Positions 38,720-50,699 of a stretch of 64,000 nucleotides of DNA are shown here, piece by piece. A program made the translations under genes and the position numbers. The first letter of the stretch is position 1; each line of letters starts with the position of its first letter. The notes below the pieces were generated by a model. That model was not told the origin of the DNA, did not search any database, and saw nothing but the letters and a program-made list of their open reading frames with translations. The DNA comes from Litomosoides sigmodontis. Lineage: Eukaryota; Nematoda; Chromadorea; Rhabditida; Onchocercidae. The stretch is from positions 7,045,738 through 7,109,737 of the forward strand of contig OY718808.1 in NCBI GenBank assembly GCA_963070105.1, given 5' to 3'.

Positions 38720-41529
38720 ATGACGGCAGCTTTGTATCCCATATCTGGTACGTTGACCGGTTGCATTGGATGCATGTATTTTGTGGAATCTATCGCCAAG
38801 TATAATTACAATTATGCTAAAACTTTCATTCACACCTGTCTTGTCTTCTCCTTTTCTAAATGAAATTCCCATAAAATTCCTGTTTGGAATTAGAAAAATC
38901 AAGTGTGCTTGCAACTTTGCGCAAAAGCCGTGTTTAGCCTTCTAATTTTTTTCAATAACAGCACGCACTTCACTGAAGCAATGGGTACTTTGAGAATCAA
39001 TTTATTCGTTAGCAGCATAGTTGCAAGGGAAAATAAGGAAGCATTTCTGGCTTCATTTTCACTCAAAATCAGTATTTATCGAGTGGTGATTTTGACTAAT
39101 GGAGCCAATAATGTTTCTGTTATTTTTGTTTGTACCTCAAAATTTCGAAAATCTAACAATTCAGTCAATTTTATAGGGAGCAACCCAGTTCGATGAATCT
39201 GATGACTTTTTCGTCATTTCTTTTCATATCGTTGGAAGGATTGATTTTTACATCGAAATTTTTTGCTGTTCCAAATAAAATTCCGATACGGTTTTGGTTT
39301 TCTTTAAATATTAATCACTTTTTCGATGGATAAATTCATTTTTTTTTCTTGTATATGATTATGGAAATCTCTTTTGTTTCTAAATTTGCAATGGACTTAA
39401 ACTATTCGGCTGCGAAAGAACGGTCAAGTCAGGAAGTTTGTTGTTGAAGCATTTAAATTATTTATCGAAAGTTGAACCATGGCTTAATTATGTAAATGAT
39501 AAAACGACAAGCTTTTTTCCTTCCAGCAAATGTTTCAGTTGATTGCTTTCAAACTTTATTCTTCAAAGCTTATCAATTACTGTTGATTGATTGCGCAAAA
39601 TGTTGCTACCTTCATCATTTTCAGTGGTTATCTGCCGACAGTTATAATATTCTTTTACGTCAATATTATTAATAATCAAGCTCTGAATTTTCATGTTCCC
39701 GTTCCGTTACATATCATTTTTCGATCGGTAAGTTTTGAAATATCCTTATACAGTATCCATGACTCAATTAATTTTATTGGATCTTGAAAGGTACAATGTG
39801 TTTTGGAAAGAATTGCAGCTAATTGCTTATGTTAAGGTTGATTTGATCGATCAATGTGAGTACTGCTTTGTATAAAATACGTCACTTAATGCGAACTGAT
39901 TTGATTTTTTCAGGGCTCCCTCTCAGTTAGCTTAATTCTCACAAAGATATTACAAGGAAAACAGTACTCATTGCGAAAATACATAGCAGTTGTAGCGATC
40001 ACCATTGGCATAATTTTGTGTACTACAGCTACTGCCCATTTGGAGGTTGCTATTCAAAAATACTTCAGGTTTTTGTGCCTGTAATCTCAAAATTTTTTAA
40101 GTTGTATATGAATTAAATTATGGGAGTTATTATTTCATGGATTCAGTATCGGCGTTTGTTATTGTGACATTTGTAAAAGGAAAAGAAAACTGTCATGAGA
40201 TTGCGCAAGTAATGAAATTGTGTAAAATTTTTGAAAATATATATTTTAATTCTAAAAAGTATATCTTAAAATTGAAATAGTCGAAGATGTATATTTTACC
40301 GAAAAGTCCACCAAACTTTCCAAGAAGTTGTCACAGCTGGGATAATCAGTAGGATAGTGATGTTCATGTCCCGATTATTAACTGAATTTTTGTAAGTGTG
40401 AGAAATCTTCCAGAAAACAGAGCAACAAAAGACTGTGGTTGACGAAAAGCATTATCAAGAATGGCTAATTGGCAAGTTCCTTAAATTGACTTTGTTATTC
40501 TACATTTCTGTTTTGGACATATACTGAACAATTCGGTCATTTTATTCTCTGAAATTGATTAATTAAAAATATTTCAGGCATTTTGATGCTTACTACAGCT
40601 TTATTAGCGTCGGCATATTTGGGAATTTGTCAGGAAGCAATGTATAAAACTTATGGAAAGCATACTAGGGAAGCCATGTTTGTAATTGTAAGTTGGTACT
40701 TGAAAACTAGTTTCGTGGTTTGAATGTTTTGTCTCATTTGGGATTTCAATTACTGATTTTATCAGATGAAAAAAATTTATCAGACAAAAGGAGGAATGAA
40801 GTGAAATTTATCAGACAAAAGGAGGAATGAAGTCTTTTTCCTAACTCATTTATTGGCATCCGTGATTCTTGCACTGTACAGCATACAATTTGGGTTTGAG
40901 TTAAATGCAATGTAGTTTTGTTTTACATTAGTTTACACAGTTCTGTATTGTAGCACGGTGCTTCATTGCCATTTTTCGCATTTATGGGCGAAGATATTTA
41001 TAAGTCGGCTGTTGCATTTTCGTTTAGTTATCCGATTGATATACTTGGTTTTCGTGTTCCACATATGTGGGCTTATCTTGCTGTTACATGCTTTTTACAG
41101 TATGTATCTTCTTTTTTTTGAAAACTTTGTTTCACATTTACATCCACTATGATCGTTATTTTAAGACACCTTTAAAAAATGCAATGCTGTTCGTACAGTG
41201 CTGTTTTAGTGAAACTGATTAGATGAAGATTTCTGCCTGCAATGGATAAAATCTATGGTAACATTACAACATCATTAAATGATTCGGTTGAATTAATTTT
41301 CAGATGGATATGCATCAGTTTTGTATATCGGCTAAATGCCACCTGTGAATCGTTAACAGTAACAATGGTTGTCACGGTACGGAAATTTCTTTCTTTATTC
41401 ATTTCCATTCTCTGGTTTCGGAATCCCTTCACGTTAGCACATTGGATTGGTGCAGCGTTGGTGTTCACTGGAACACTTGCATTTGCTGATATTTGGACAC
41501 ATCGCACTGGTACAACTAAATGTCTTTAG
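38720..41529 (+). CDS. slc35b4: SLC35B4-like UDP-sugar (xylose/GlcNAc) transporter
   Basis: Members exchange UDP-xylose and UDP-GlcNAc across Golgi/ER membranes for glycosylation. Exons are 38720..38799, 39177..39290, 39625..39727, 39914..40045, 40414..40471, 40578..40687, 40954..41099 and 41304..41529, giving 322 residues with all phases consistent. Family landmarks are LMTFSSFLFISLEGLIF (TM2), IPIR, NNQALNFHVPVPLHIIFRS, then GSLSVSLIL, GICQEAMYKTYGKH, LPFFAF and the final TVTMVVTVRKFLSLFISI plus NPFTLAHWIG. The protein is hydrophobic throughout, with about ten predicted helices. The exon ending at 40471 is followed by a GC dinucleotide donor (GCAAGT). A TTTCAG ending at 38716 precedes the start and could be a trans-splice site or join an upstream exon at 37692. 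Confidence is high for SLC35B4 because the motif order is that of the whole family. Confidence 0.9.
40768..40833. repeat. Two-copy direct repeat in an SLC35B4 intron
   Basis: A unit of about 32 bp containing AAATTTATCAGACAAAAGGA and GGAATGAAGT occurs twice in tandem in the intron after the exon ending at 40687. Confidence 0.8.
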
Positions 41530-42561
41530 AAATTCAGAAAATCCTAAATGACTTTGTTTCTGGTTAATTCATCTCACAAAATTATGAGCATAAATCATAT
41601 AAATCCTTATTTAATAATCTCTGATCTTTTAATAGTAATTCTATGTTATATAATATAATGCAAGTTTAGAACGCAAGTCGGAGCGTGATAACTAAACCGT
41701 ATTCATTCATCACGGAATTTGAAACCTAAAAATCTTTTCAAATTGGTTTCTATTCGATCTCACATCTTCAGCATTATGTGCCTTTATTGACATTTCTGTT
41801 TTATTTTACTTCGATCTGTTTCATGCAATAGAATCTTTCAAAACGTGTGGAGAAAACTGCGTGATTATGAACCTTTACTTGACCTCTTCAAAGAACATAT
41901 ATGACAAGTTCTATTTAAGATTTTTGACTGTATGGTGATTCGCATCAGAAACTGCCCATAAGAATTGTTGTATGTTTTTTTATTAGTGTTTTGTAGTATA
42001 TTTCATGTTGTCAAATGCATACAGTAATATTGGTTTTCAAATTTATATTATGAAATCTTTCATTTATTTATGTCCGTTCGGATTACATGAGGCGCTATAG
42101 TGCAACTTTCCCTTCTTGCTAATTTAATTTCAGTCCTGAAAGAGTGGAAAATTGAAGCAAAATGTGACGAAAATGCTTTGCATAGATTATCACTTACAAT
42201 GAAATGTCGTAGTTGAAATTCAGTGTAGAGGATCAAACGTGAATGCCATTGTTGTATGATTACGTGTGAATTTTAATAAACATCAGCTCGACACTCCGAT
42301 CCGTGCAAGCATTTCTACCGGTCGATTCATCTCATTGGGAAATTCGCGTCATCGGAACGGTCTCGGAGCTGTACGGCAATTTATAGCTTCGAACAAATTT
42401 CACTTAAGCGATTGACAGGGTCGGACTTTAGCAGAGCAAACCGTCCTTTCGTCGTTTCCGGAAAGTGTGTTCCCATCGTGAGAGCACTTTTGATGCACAA
42501 CTTTTCTTCATCGTTAAATTTGAATAAATTTTAGAACTGACGACAAGCTGCTCCAGCCGAA
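41530..42561. other. Gap upstream of zinc-finger gene 1
   Basis: The first part is AT-rich 3' flank of the transporter. From about 42095 the sequence is the start of the tandemly duplicated unit shared with 43.9-44.4 kb. The shared part includes a 5' flank ending in TTTTAG just before the zinc-finger start. Confidence 0.6.
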
Positions 42562-43487
42562 ATGAATTTTATACATCTGTGTTGCGTATGTCTCCTCCAA
42601 CTGAGCGACATCCAAATTATAGTAAGTGTGTTGAAACTTTTAACAAACGCAACAAATATTAAAAACAGAGATGGGAAGATTTCATGTATTTTGAGGTAGC
42701 GCAAACGGAACAAACGGCGCTGTTGGATTCGTCCACGTCAGGAATGTGCGAGAAACATAGGTTGCTCGATGAAGCAATTGAAAGGCAGCTATTAGCATTA
42801 TTCAAAAGAGTAATTGAAAAACAGTTGAAATCGTTTAATTCGTCAATTCAGACAGCGGGTGCCAAGCAGAAAGGTACACGTAGAAGGATGTGGGAGTGCC
42901 ATATTTGCAAGAAAACAATGCCAGGAAATAGAAAGCGCCATATGAGGATTCATGCCAGTGCGCAGCTGTACAGTTGTCCGGAATGCAGCAGAAATTTCAC
43001 TCATTTATCGTCCATGAAACGCCACGTATTGACTCATACCGGTGAGAAGCGGTACAGTTGTCCGGAATGCCGCAGAAATTTTACTCAGTCATCGACTATG
43101 AAACGCCACGTATTGACTCATACCGGTGAGAAGAGGTACAGTTGTCCGGAATGCAGCAAAAATTTCGCTCATTCATCGTCCTTGAAACGCCACGTATTGA
43201 CCCATAATGATGAAAAACGGTACAGTTGTCCGGAATGCCGCAGAAATTTTACTCAGTCATCGTCCTTGAAACGCCACGTATTGACCCATAATGATGAAAA
43301 ACGGTACAGTTGTCCGGAATGCCGCAGAAATTTTACTCAGTTATCGACAATGAAACGTCACGTATTGACTCATACCGGTGAGAAGAGGTACAGTTGTCCG
43401 GAATGCAGCAAAAATTTCGCTCATTCATCGTCCTTGAAACGCCACGTATTAATCACTCACACCAGTGAGAAGCCTTCCGGTGAGTAA
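42562..43487 (+). CDS. C2H2 zinc-finger protein, copy 1
   Basis: Exons are 42562..42621 and 42669..43487, giving 292 residues. Exon 1 encodes a hydrophobic 20-residue start (MNFIHLCCVCLLQLSDIQII) and the intron is only 47 bp. A second ATG at 42684 could also serve as start. Residues ~30-90 are polar and partly helical. From ~97 come seven fingers. The first is short and atypical (CHIC then HMRIH). Next come five canonical fingers of the CPECxxNFxxxSxxKRHVLTH type, 84 bp apart. A last finger has an extra codon giving H-X4-H. Two linkers are HNDEKR instead of HTGEKR. Such arrays usually bind DNA as transcription regulators; no target can be inferred. The frame is intact. The neighbouring copy at 44413 is its tandem duplicate. 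Confidence 0.85.
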
Positions 43488-44412
43488 CGGAACTAACATG
43501 CAAAATGCTTCAATTGAAGGAAATGTTACAAATCCTTTATGCAACATTGTGTGCGATGTCTTTTCATGTGTGGTCGATTTTGAAATTACATTTTTCTTCC
43601 ATTTTGAAATTAAATTACGTAAAGTTTCATGTTAGAAAGCAAACATACTTTACTTTTATTGACTATTTACGTGTTCTGATAGTCTCTTTCTCGTAACTTC
43701 TAGCTATTCTCATCAATTCTGTTAATCTTTTTTTTGCGAACATTTCAATTAGCCAAATGATATGGTTTTTTCTACAGAAATCTCATTCATAATATCTTTA
43801 AGGAAATCACAATTTGTTATACATTTCGACTATTCCGATCCGAACTATTACCATTCACTTACGTGAAATATTGTCAATTACGGAAGACGATGTAGTGCGA
43901 CTTTTCATACTTGCTAATTTAATTTCAGTCCTGAAAGAATGGAAAATTGAAGCAAAATGTGACAAAAATGCTTTGCATAGATTATCACTTACAATGAAAT
44001 GTCACAGTTGAAATGAAACTATTCAGTGTAGAGGATTAAACGTGAATGCCATTGTTGTATGATTACGTGTGAATTTTAATAAACATCAGCTCGACACTCC
44101 GATCCGTGCAAGCATTGATTCATCTCATTCGAAAAATTCGCGTCATCGGAACGGTCTTGGAGCTGTACGGCAATTTATAGCTTCGAACAAATTTCACTTA
44201 AGCGATTGACAGGGTCGGACTTTAGCAGAGCAAACTGTCCTTTCGATCGTGCCAGCACAAAGTGTGCGACCGTTCCTTTTCTCAACTTTGACGTAATTAT
44301 TGAACGACAGTTCCTCTTCGGAAAGAACGAAGTGCTATTTTTAATGCACAACTCTCCTTCGCCGTTAAATTTGAATAAATTTCAGAATTGACGACAAACT
44401 GCTCCAGCCGAA
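43488..44412. other. Spacer between the two zinc-finger genes
   Basis: The first 400 bp is AT-rich unique sequence. From about 43893 it repeats the 5' flank of copy 1. The short open frames here are not conserved and show no motif. Confidence 0.6.
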
Positions 44413-45248
44413 ATGAATTTTATACATCTGTGCTGCGTATGTCTCCTCCAACTGAGCGACATCCAAATTACAGTAAGTGTGTTGAAACTTTTAACAAACG
44501 CAACAAATATTAAAAACAGAGATGGGAAGATTTCATGTATTTTGAGGTAGCGCAAACGGAACAAACGGCGCTGTTGGATCTATCAACGTCAGAAACGTGT
44601 GAGAAACGTACGTCACTCGGTGAAACGATTGAAAGACAGCTACTGGTATTGTTCAAAAGAGTAATTGAAAAACAGTTGAAATCGTTTAATTCGTCAATCC
44701 AAATCCAAAGAGCGAGTGCCAAGCAGAAAAGTACACGTAAAAGGATGTGGGAGTCCCATATTTGCAAGAAAACAATGCTAGGAAATAGGAAGCGCCATAT
44801 GAGGATTCATACCGGTGAGCAACCGTGTAGTTGTCCGGAATGCAGCGGAAATTTTACTCATTTATCGTCCATGAAACGCCACCGATTGACTCATACCGGT
44901 GGGAAGCGTCACAGTTGCCCGGAATGTCGCAGAAATTTTACTAAGTTATCGACAATGAAACGTCACGTATTGACTCATACCGGTGAGAAGCCACATACCT
45001 GTCCGGAATGCAGCAGAAGCTTTACTCAGTTATCGACTATGAAACGCCACCAACTGACTCATACCGGTGAGAAGCGATACAGTTGTCCGGAATGCAGCAG
45101 AAATTTTACTCAGTCATTGACTATGAAACGCCACCGATTGACTCATAACGGTGAGAAGCCACATACCTGTCCGGAATGCAGCAGAAGCTTTACTCAGTTA
45201 TCGACTATGAAACGCCACCTAATGATTCATGCCGGTGAGAAGCAGTAG
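44413..45248 (+). CDS. C2H2 zinc-finger protein, copy 2
   Basis: Exons are 44413..44472 and 44520..45248, giving 262 residues. It is the tandem duplicate of the gene at 42562 and keeps the same two-exon start and 47-bp intron. The first, short finger has lost its first zinc ligand (Cys to Ser, SHIC). Five canonical fingers follow, of the CPECSRxFTQLSTMKRH type. The stop at 45246-45248 arises where the duplicate would be expected to continue with TACAGTTGTCCGGAA: two bases are missing, giving TAG. A further finger-like segment continues in frame downstream. The reading frame to that stop is open and may be expressed. Function is likely nucleic-acid binding, with the target unknown. Confidence 0.82.
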
Positions 45249-45350
45249 TTGTCCGGAAGTGACTCATGCCGGCGAGAGCAGTTCAGCAAATGTTTTACCT
45301 ATTTATGGGATATTAAAAGCCGGATGAAGTTCCATTCGGGTGAGTTGCCC
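45249..45350 (+). pseudogene. Remnant zinc-finger segment after the copy 2 stop
   Basis: In frame with copy 2, beyond its TAG, the sequence reads EQFSKCFTYLWDIKSRMKFH followed by SGELPG, the second half of a C2H2 finger with a linker. The first half of the finger is scrambled. It is a relic of a longer array. Confidence 0.6.
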
Positions 45351-45613
45351 GGGACTAGCGCTATACTAATAATAACACTGCGTGCGCATCTTCAACTTTG
45401 TTCATGTAGAAATCCATGTTGAAATCACACGTTAAAAAGTTTTACGCTAATAAAGCAAACGCATTTTGGTGTTACTGATTATTTAAATTTCGTGCATCTA
45501 TTTGAATCACTTTAACTGATTTCGTTCACGCTGTAATTACGGACGTAATTAACTCATTTCTTGTACGATCAAGTTATGTTGCTTAAAATTTATACCTTAT
45601 CAACCTTGTTGAA

Positions 45614-46767
45614 ATGATGGCACAAAAGAAAGAATATATCGAAAGATGTGGTTCGTTTGATGGTACAGCAAATTTGGTGAGTTGCAAGAATTGAAGAGAA
45701 TTTGTGAAAATCCCGAGAAATCCTTTTTAATGTCTCCTCTCTTTTTCTCCCAAATAAGCTCTGTGAGTTTTTGTTACTCAGCCATTACCATTTGCTAACA
45801 ATAAGTTTAGTAAGTCTAAAGAAGGGAAAATTATGAAATTAATCGATGTAACTGAGGAACTATAGTGACAAGAAATTAATTGATGTAACGGAGGAAATAC
45901 AGTGACAAGGAGGCGATCGCCCTGAAACAATACAGAAACCGATAGATTCTGAGACGGAACACTTCACCTAGTCTGACGTAATACCCTCCCAAACTGCTTG
46001 CATACTGCAAAAAGCTTTATGAATTCTATCACTCAGTTACATCATTCGTTCACGATACGTTGCACGTCTAGAGAGACGCCGGTCTTAGTGGAGTGTATTC
46101 TGCAGCATAGTACCGTATTCCGGTCGAACAGTAACAATTAGAAACAATATGCTTGCGCCCAGCATAGCGGCTCGTTCTTGCACTGCTGCTGCTTCACCAC
46201 TGAAATATTGAAATTTCAAAAGCTTTAAATTTCAATTTCGAATAAATATGTTCATCTAATGTAAATCTGATATGATTTAAAGAGATGTGAAACAGACATG
46301 CACACTATAAGTTATAAACACGGCTTTCCAAGGTCGTTGTAGATGTTCTTTTCAGGTTCTACTTTTAAAAGGCTAGCAGATGCCCCCTTAACTGCTCATT
46401 GCTTAACCAAATGGAAATTAAATGAACAATTCGGAGAAATGGTTATTGAAAAATAGCGCTTTCTACTCAACCTTAAGGGAATGAAACCTGTAATTGATAA
46501 TGATAGATTTGGCTGTTGAAAAGTATGAAGGCCTCAGGAAACCAATCTTTTCATTTTTTAGGTTGAAAAATTCGAGCGCTTGGTCAGCATTAATGAGGTA
46601 GAAATAACGCAGCACATTGCTGAATGATCCCAAAATCTAGAATGGACAATGAAAGTTTGAAAATTCTTCCGCAAATTTCTCTTGAAGACGAAGCAAAGGA
46701 AAAATGGTACTATCAAGATTCTGCAGAACATAGCTTCTTGCCTTACGATACTTTTGCTAAGGTTTAA
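45614..46767 (+). pseudogene. Decayed retroelement gag-like relic
   Basis: Three plus-strand pieces resemble, in order, the parts of a retrotransposon gag matrix/capsid region. Piece 1 (45614-45676) ends in FDGTANL at a GTGAGT donor. Piece 2 (46562-46624) starts after a TTTTTTAG acceptor in matching phase with VEKFERLVSINEVEITQHIAE minus its last residue and meets a TGA at 46625. Piece 3 (46642-46764) contains ILPQISLEDEAKEKWYY and YDTFAK, and ends at a TAA. Pieces 2 and 3 are in different frames, so the coding capacity is broken. The similarity is to the common gag pattern of a FDG start, a LP..L...A..W block and a YDTF segment. It is inferred by eye and weak. No polymerase or LTR was seen. 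Confidence 0.35.
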
Positions 46768-47042
46768 TTCATACTTCGACTAAAGCCCTTCGACCACATT
46801 TACCTCAATTGAAGTGGAGCTAAAAAGAATCATATTTGCTTCTCACATTGACAATCCAGTTTACATAATGAAAAAATAAAATTCACACTAACTGTCAGTG
46901 TACAGAGCGAAAATTATGAATTAGTCATCGATTAGGTAATACTATAATCCTATTAAACTCATATTAATCAATCCATCGCTATTGTGCTTTAAGGAAAGCT
47001 AAATTAAAATTTGCATCGACGCTGAAAATTAAAATCAATTAC

Positions 47043-49433
47043 CTGCATAACTGGTGTATTGACAATATTCAAGAATGGCTCACCAAGTTTTAGAATCACA
47101 AACTTTTGACCGATTGACTCAGATTTTATTTGTTCAACCTAAGTAAGAGAAACTAACTATTGCAATCATTTTGAAAAGTAAAATATATTCATGAATCTCT
47201 CTTTCCCAGTATAAAATTCAAATTTTTTTCAAAATTCGCAATCATATTTTGTTCTCAACAACTATTCTTATTTTTTTTGCAGATCTTAGGTCTTATTTTT
47301 TTAGTCTTAGTTTTCAGGTCTTACTTTTTTGCAGATTTTAGGACGTTGCAACTGTATTTGATGAATTTAAAATATACCTTGTATAGGGTTGAGCCAGCAG
47401 GATGCAAAATTTTACCCATAGAAGTTTGAGAACTATCTGGAAGTCGGATTTGCATTACAGTTTTTCCCAATACTGTTTTGACTACGATTCCTTGAGCGGC
47501 AATCATTTCACAATTATAGGCAGTCTTACGGCTACCTTTCTTGGCTTTAATCACGAATTGAATTGGTGTGAAACCAGATGCGGAGGGCTTCAAACTAGAA
47601 AGGATATTTTTACTCACACTATTTATCTACTTAGTTTAGATGCAACAAAGGAATCGATCGTCATATGCAGTACCGTAATTACGATTCCGTTTTTTGCATC
47701 ACACCAAACAGGTAGTAGAGCAGAGACTACTTCTAGATTAGCCGGATGATCTGTGAATCACTTGCTTGCACGCAAAACAAGTTAAAGGAACTCAGTTGCT
47801 ATCCAAACTTTTGTATTCCCTTCTTCCTTTACACCCCAAAATAATGCGTTTTTGAAACCAATAATTTCAACTATTTAACTTAGCTGTTTAAAAATGTATT
47901 TCCAACTAAAATGAAATAAGTCATTGTCCCTGGAAATATATTTCCTACCGTAAAACAGGGTTTAAAAAATCGCTTTTTTAAATACGTGATATTGATGCAT
48001 AATAAAATTAAGTGAACTTTAGAATTAAAACGTTAAAAGCAATTTTCAATGCAATTTTAAATTACACAGTACTTTTTCAAGAGCAATGGTAGTTAGCAAT
48101 TGGCAATAAATAATGAAAGAAAACCGCGATAAAGAATTTCAACCATCTTCTTCCTAGATTTTGACAAAGAGATTGAAGTTATTCAGGAGTTAAAAAGTCC
48201 AAAAAAAAACTAAAATTTTATTTATGATATAGCTACAATAAATGTGATAATTTCTTACTTATCGGAAGGTAAAATTTTAATAACGAATCGATTACTTGTC
48301 CCAAGAACATCACAATGCGGTAATGTGTTAAATGCTTCATCATTTACATGTACTGTTTTTGCTACACCACGGCGCATTTTGTTTACCATTGACGACATCT
48401 GAAATTTACACTTGTACCAGAACTGCTAAATGACAATTGAAATGCAAGTGAAAATTAGCATTGCTCTTCCTTTGTCAAATTTGAATTTTTACCCATCTCT
48501 ATTGATCAAAATCATGTACCTGCAATCTGAAACTTTTCCCTTTTTCCAGTGTTCCCATTGTTCCTTGTTCCTTTCCAAATCGCTGAATAAAAATTGTGCA
48601 AAATGAAGAAAATCACAGACACGCTACAACAGAAATTCCTACCGAAATGCATTATTTTTGCCGACAACAGAAACATCAAATACATGAGAAATTCGATTCA
48701 AATAAACTCAAAGATAAATAACAATTTCCTGTATGAAATAAGAAAAATTCTGAGACGTTGTAATTTTTTAAAAAAAAAAAAAGAAGTGAAAATACATTAA
48801 TCAATAAATTTATGCATCTCAACGAGGGATTATGAAGAATATTTTTCTTTTTTTCCTTTCTTTAACTTGAATTCAAATTTAAGTGAGTGTAATTCTCAAT
48901 TTACACGAAAACGATAATTCCAACGAAAAAAAGGGATCGGAACTAAAAGAAAAAAAATAATGCAATCTTTTCGAATCTGTAGTGCTACGTTACTGTTTAA
49001 TAATAGAATGAATGAAAAATAACTTCGTTAATTTGGAAATTTTCCAAAAATTTATGGTAGAACTTTCGTGGTTTCTTGTGATTTCAAATTTCTTTCCATC
49101 TCTACGAGATACCTTACACATTCAGCAGTTATCGTTGCGAATACATTTTCCTCACAATATTTTATCAAAAGTGATTCCGAAAAAGGCCAACAAATGGATA
49201 GCGTCAAAAATTAAGGAAATAATCGATGTAACGAAGGCATACAAATAAAAATTAATGGACGAAACTGTGCAAATTAACTAATTTCTACTGTTTTACTTTC
49301 TCATTTAATTAATTGCATTACTACTAATTATCCAATTGCTTAAAATAATATTTTTTCAACATTTGTTTTCGTTAAAAAATGGATTACCAGTAGAAATATT
49401 ATGTACGCACGTACAGAAGCCATTTAGCCTATC

Positions 49434-49505
<72 letters not shown>

Positions 49506-50341
49506 CACACACACACACACACGCTTTTTCAGTGCACACCTGAATCCTATCCATCCATTATCCACTGGGGTATTTGAGAGGAAGAAGTAGAATTGACTTC
49601 ATCGAATTAGAGGAATGGGAAGGAGGCATTAGAAGTATCGCACTCTTCAATTCTTTCCGCTTCCTCCTCACTTCCCCCCTCTCTTCCAATTATTATTCAG
49701 TTGTGCCAGCTGTCCACTGCAGTGAACAACCATTTTTCGTTTTCCAGAGCAGCAGGAAAGCATCGTTGAAATGAACATTTCGTTAAATTCCGGAAGAGAG
49801 AGGAATGAGAACAGTTAGTTAATCAATTAAAGAAATGCAAATATTGAAATGTTTGATGAGTGACAATGCTGGAGTGCTATCAATTGCAATAATGTCAAAT
49901 AACTGTTGAAACAAATTGAAATGTCATAACTTATAAATTAATGAGTTATCATTGATGATTTTCTCCATGATAAGAAGTAGCAGTGACGACGATCGTAATC
50001 AGTGGTGAAAATACCGCTCATATGGAACAGGAAATTCCTAAAATTTCGAATACTCTTTTCCTTGTCTGTCCGCCACACTTAAAAAGAAAGCACAATTAGA
50101 ATAATTTGAAACAAATACAATCAATCTTTTTCTCTACCACTAATAAATAACTGCTTTGATTCTCGAAAAAAGGAATGATTAAAACAATCATAATTCGCGA
50201 AAGAATTGAAAAACTCAAGAAATGCGAAGCATGTTAATTGATATCATACGACATGAGAACAGGTAAGGGACGAAAATTCAAGTAGGCATGTCATCACTTC
50301 ACGTTGGCAAAATAACCAAATGTTGTGTAAATAGTATTACA

Positions 50342-50410
<69 letters not shown>

Positions 50411-50660
50411 ACCACATTGGTATTTCTCGTTCTCGCCACTTCCTTGTCAACTGATCAAATGACAATTTACTATCACATGGCGTTTCCTCCACGCAATCCA
50501 TAAACACATAATTAATTATTCAGATATTTCAAGCCATTCGCTGTAAGAGGAAAGGAGGAATGTTGTGATGACGAGAATTGTAACAAAGATTATTGTTTAT
50601 TGTCACTAACCTAATTTTGTAACGCTCTACGGCACACACCCACACACTCCTCTTGTGTAC

Positions 50661-50699
<39 letters not shown>

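Larger units (their letters stand above)
42095..45350. repeat. Tandem segmental duplication, two units of about 1.8 kb
   Basis: Unit 1 starts near 42095 and unit 2 near 43893, each running through a zinc-finger gene. Shared blocks include the flank (TTGCTAATTTAATTTCAGTC, then a conserved stretch to about 42420 and 44215), the short first exon, a 47-bp intron and the coding exon. Divergence is modest in the flank and larger in the finger array. An insertion near 44230-44330 is present only in unit 2. Duplicate boundaries are approximate. Confidence 0.85.

Noticed and set aside
46085..46199. 37-codon frame as the last exon of the unrecognised gene
   Set aside because: The phase does not match the preceding exon (phase 0 gives TGG TGA), so it is mentioned only as an alternative.
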